The position numbers and the translations under genes are program-made. DNA of 7,418 nt. It comes from Phyllobacteriaceae bacterium. GTDB taxonomy: Bacteria > Pseudomonadota > Alphaproteobacteria > Rhizobiales > Ancalomicrobiaceae. The notes beneath the pieces were generated by a model. That model was not told the origin of the DNA. It searched no databases and worked only from the letters and a program-made list of their open reading frames with translations. Location of the stretch: assembly GCA_012517025.1 (NCBI GenBank), contig JAAYVT010000439.1, forward strand, positions 1-7,418. Direction: 5' to 3'. This document shows positions 6,442 through 7,418 of this stretch, piece after piece; positions within the stretch are counted from its first letter, which is position 1; each line of letters starts with the position of its first letter.

Positions 6442-6870
6442 TCAGGCCGTCGCCGCGCGCCCGTCCAACGCCGCGATCTCCTCGGCGATGGCGACGAGGG
6501 CGGCCTCGATCTCGACACGCCGTTCGTGGAGTTGGGCGGTCTGCCGGACGAGGTGGTCGCGCAGTGCGCCGAGACGCCCTTCGACCGCGTCGCCGCCGCT
6601 CGCCAGACCGAGCAGATCGCGAATTTCCACGAGCGAGAAGCCGACACGCTTCGCTCGCAGGATGATTCGCAGGCGTCGCCGATTTTCGTTGTCGTAGAAA
6701 CGGGCCGTTCCCTCACGAGAGGGGCGCAGCAGCCCTTTCGCCTCGTAGAACCGCATCGCTCGCAACGTCACGCCGCATTCTCTGGCGAGTTCCCCGATCG
6801 TCCATAGACGATCGTCGTCGTCGATCTCCTGCCTCAGCAGGCTCGACAAGTCTTCTGTGCCATCCGTCAA
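6442..6870 (-). CDS. MerR-family transcriptional regulator, LiuR-like
   Basis: DNA-binding regulator of 142 residues. The winged helix-turn-helix occupies about 23-90: WTIGELARECGVTLRAMRFYE (23-43), the wing EGTARFYDNENRRRL, then RAKRVGFSLVEIRDLLGL. A C-terminal coiled coil (about 98-136) should form the antiparallel dimer helix. The only cysteine, C32, is in the DNA-binding part, so a thiol metal or redox sensor of the MerR/CueR/SoxR kind is unlikely. The sequence resembles alphaproteobacterial LiuR-type regulators of branched-chain amino acid catabolism, but no such genes are adjacent and the assignment is tentative. The start is TTG at 6868-6870, with only a weak purine stretch (GAAGAAA) before it; a TTG at 6847-6849 is an alternative that keeps the whole DNA-binding domain. 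It ends at the shared hairpin 6378-6407. Confidence 0.88.
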   Translation of the reverse strand: MTDGTEDLSSLLRQEIDDDDRLWTIGELARECGVTLRAMRFYEAKGLLRPSREGTARFYDNENRRRLRIILRAKRVGFSLVEIRDLLGLASGGDAVEGRLGALRDHLVRQTAQLHERRVEIEAALVAIAEEIAALDGRAATA

Positions 6871-6946
6871 TTTCTTCGTCCATCCGCTACATCGTTCTCG
6901 GTCTCGGAAGGTCGGTCCCGACGCTCCGATCTGTCTTCGATCGGTT

Positions 6947-6967
6947 GAATCGAGGGGCCGTCGATTC
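6947..6967. repeat. Inverted repeat GAATCGA-N7-TCGATTC with two GANTC sites
   Basis: A perfect 7-bp inverted repeat with a 7-nt spacer. Each arm contains GANTC (GAATC at 6947-6951, GATTC at 6963-6967), the target of the CcrM cell-cycle methylase in alphaproteobacteria. It lies about 77 bp upstream of the MerR start and about 360 bp upstream of the PodJ-like start. Confidence 0.45.
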
Positions 6968-7174
6968 CGCGGCGAGAGGGAAACGAGGAAGATCCCTCCG
7001 TCCGACGCGGCATTCGATCGTCACTATGTGGCATACCTGATCGTCCGGCGGAAGACGGATCCAAAACGTTGTGGACGGTGCGACGCCGTATGCCCCGCGA
7101 CACCCCGTCGCCGACCCCGGCGCGGCGGAAATTCGCGCGGAAGATTGCGGATCCTTCAACGACGGGCTTCTACA

Positions 7175-7189
7175 TTAACGAGTTGTTTA
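7175..7189 (+). promoter_or_regulatory. CtrA-like box upstream of the PodJ-like gene
   Basis: TTAA (7175-7178), seven bases, then TTTA (7186-7189). This matches the CtrA consensus TTAA-N7-TTAA at seven of eight defined bases and lies about 136 nt before the ATG of the PodJ-like gene. It falls in one of the few AT-rich patches of the window. Confidence 0.4.
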
Positions 7190-7324
7190 CCCTGTTCGAA
7201 AAATCTGTCGTCGAAGCTCCGACCGGACACGTCTCCGAGTCGCGGAACGAACGCAGGCGGTCGCGCCGGCGCCGAAACCGGTCGGAACGCCCGAAAGACG
7301 GGCTCGTGCCGGCGGAGGAAGAAC

Positions 7325-7418
7325 ATGGCTCGCAACGAACCAGGGTTCGAAGACGAAGCCCGACAGCGCGTGATCGATGCGGCGCGTCGGTCCGGCATGT
7401 CGGTCGGCGACCTCGTGC
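7325..7418 (+). CDS. PodJ-like polar localization protein, N-terminal fragment (3' end outside window)
   Basis: Only 31 codons are visible, and the frame is open at the right edge. The segment EARQRVIDAARRSGMSVGDLV matches the N-terminal motif of large Rhizobiales proteins annotated as PodJ/PodJL localization factors or SEL1-repeat/peptidoglycan-binding proteins, usually seen as AREAARRAGMSVGEWL. The ATG at 7325 has GGAGG six nt upstream (7314-7318). In this family the short helical motif precedes long coiled coils, a membrane segment and a periplasmic SEL1/peptidoglycan-binding part, none of which can be seen here. Family recognition rests on about twenty residues, so the name is tentative; that a real gene starts here is well supported by the ribosome binding site. 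Confidence 0.65.
   Translation, partial: MARNEPGFEDEARQRVIDAARRSGMSVGDLV

Larger units (their letters stand above)
6871..7324. other. Divergent intergenic region between MerR and PodJ-like genes
   Basis: About 450 bp without a convincing gene. Open frames on the - strand here lack ribosome binding sites and recognisable domains. The region holds the GANTC inverted repeat (6947-6967), a short palindrome TATG-TGG-CATA (7025-7035), the CtrA-like box (7175-7189) and the ribosome binding site of the PodJ-like gene. It should contain both divergent promoters, but I could not pick out convincing -35/-10 pairs. Confidence 0.6.

Noticed and set aside
6867..7398. Three - strand open frames (78, 90 and 80 codons) in the MerR/PodJ-like intergenic region
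   Set aside because: No good ribosome binding site, no recognisable domain, Arg/Pro/Ser-rich composition, and one runs across the PodJ-like start.

Overview
The window is ordinary chromosomal DNA of a high-GC alphaproteobacterium, most likely of the Hyphomicrobiales (Rhizobiales). Pointers are the strong GC bias at third codon positions, an exported IalB-family protein, a PodJ-like N-terminus at the right edge, a near-match to a CtrA box with paired GANTC sites, and sigma70-type promoters of the alphaproteobacterial kind (TTGAAC-N17-TATGAC). No mobile element, phage gene, CRISPR array, tRNA or rRNA was seen.

Left part (1-3695): a two-component system in convergent orientation. The + strand carries a very large sensor kinase cut off at the left edge. 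It joins a sodium/solute symporter (SLC5-type) membrane domain, a STAC-like linker, a PAS domain, a histidine kinase core and a C-terminal receiver. This is the architecture of CrbS/MxtR, the kinase of the acetate switch in gammaproteobacteria. Facing it on the - strand is a NarL/LuxR-type response regulator with a TTG start (CrbR/ErdR type). A 13-bp perfect hairpin lies between their 3' ends. The regulator has a good predicted promoter, with an 18-bp palindrome (CTCCTCC-GAAA-GGAGGAG) just upstream of its -35 box.

Middle part (3696-6407): a divergent intergenic region leads into a proline iminopeptidase gene (pip, +). It converges with and overlaps by 20 nt a yjbQ-type gene (-). A strong hairpin inside the yjbQ coding sequence sits where a pip terminator would be expected. 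Divergent from yjbQ is an exported IalB-family protein (+) with a clear promoter and a clear bidirectional terminator.

Right part (6408-7418): a small MerR-family regulator resembling LiuR (-), then about 450 bp without a convincing gene, then the first 31 codons of a PodJ-like gene (+). The intergenic region holds cell-cycle-type sites, an inverted repeat of two GANTC motifs and a CtrA-like box, which fit control of a polarity gene.

The genes form no single operon; apart from the kinase/regulator pair they look functionally independent. I found no sign of a wholly new system. The points of interest are regulatory: the palindrome at the regulator promoter, the embedded hairpin at the pip/yjbQ overlap, and the cell-cycle-like sites before the PodJ-like gene.
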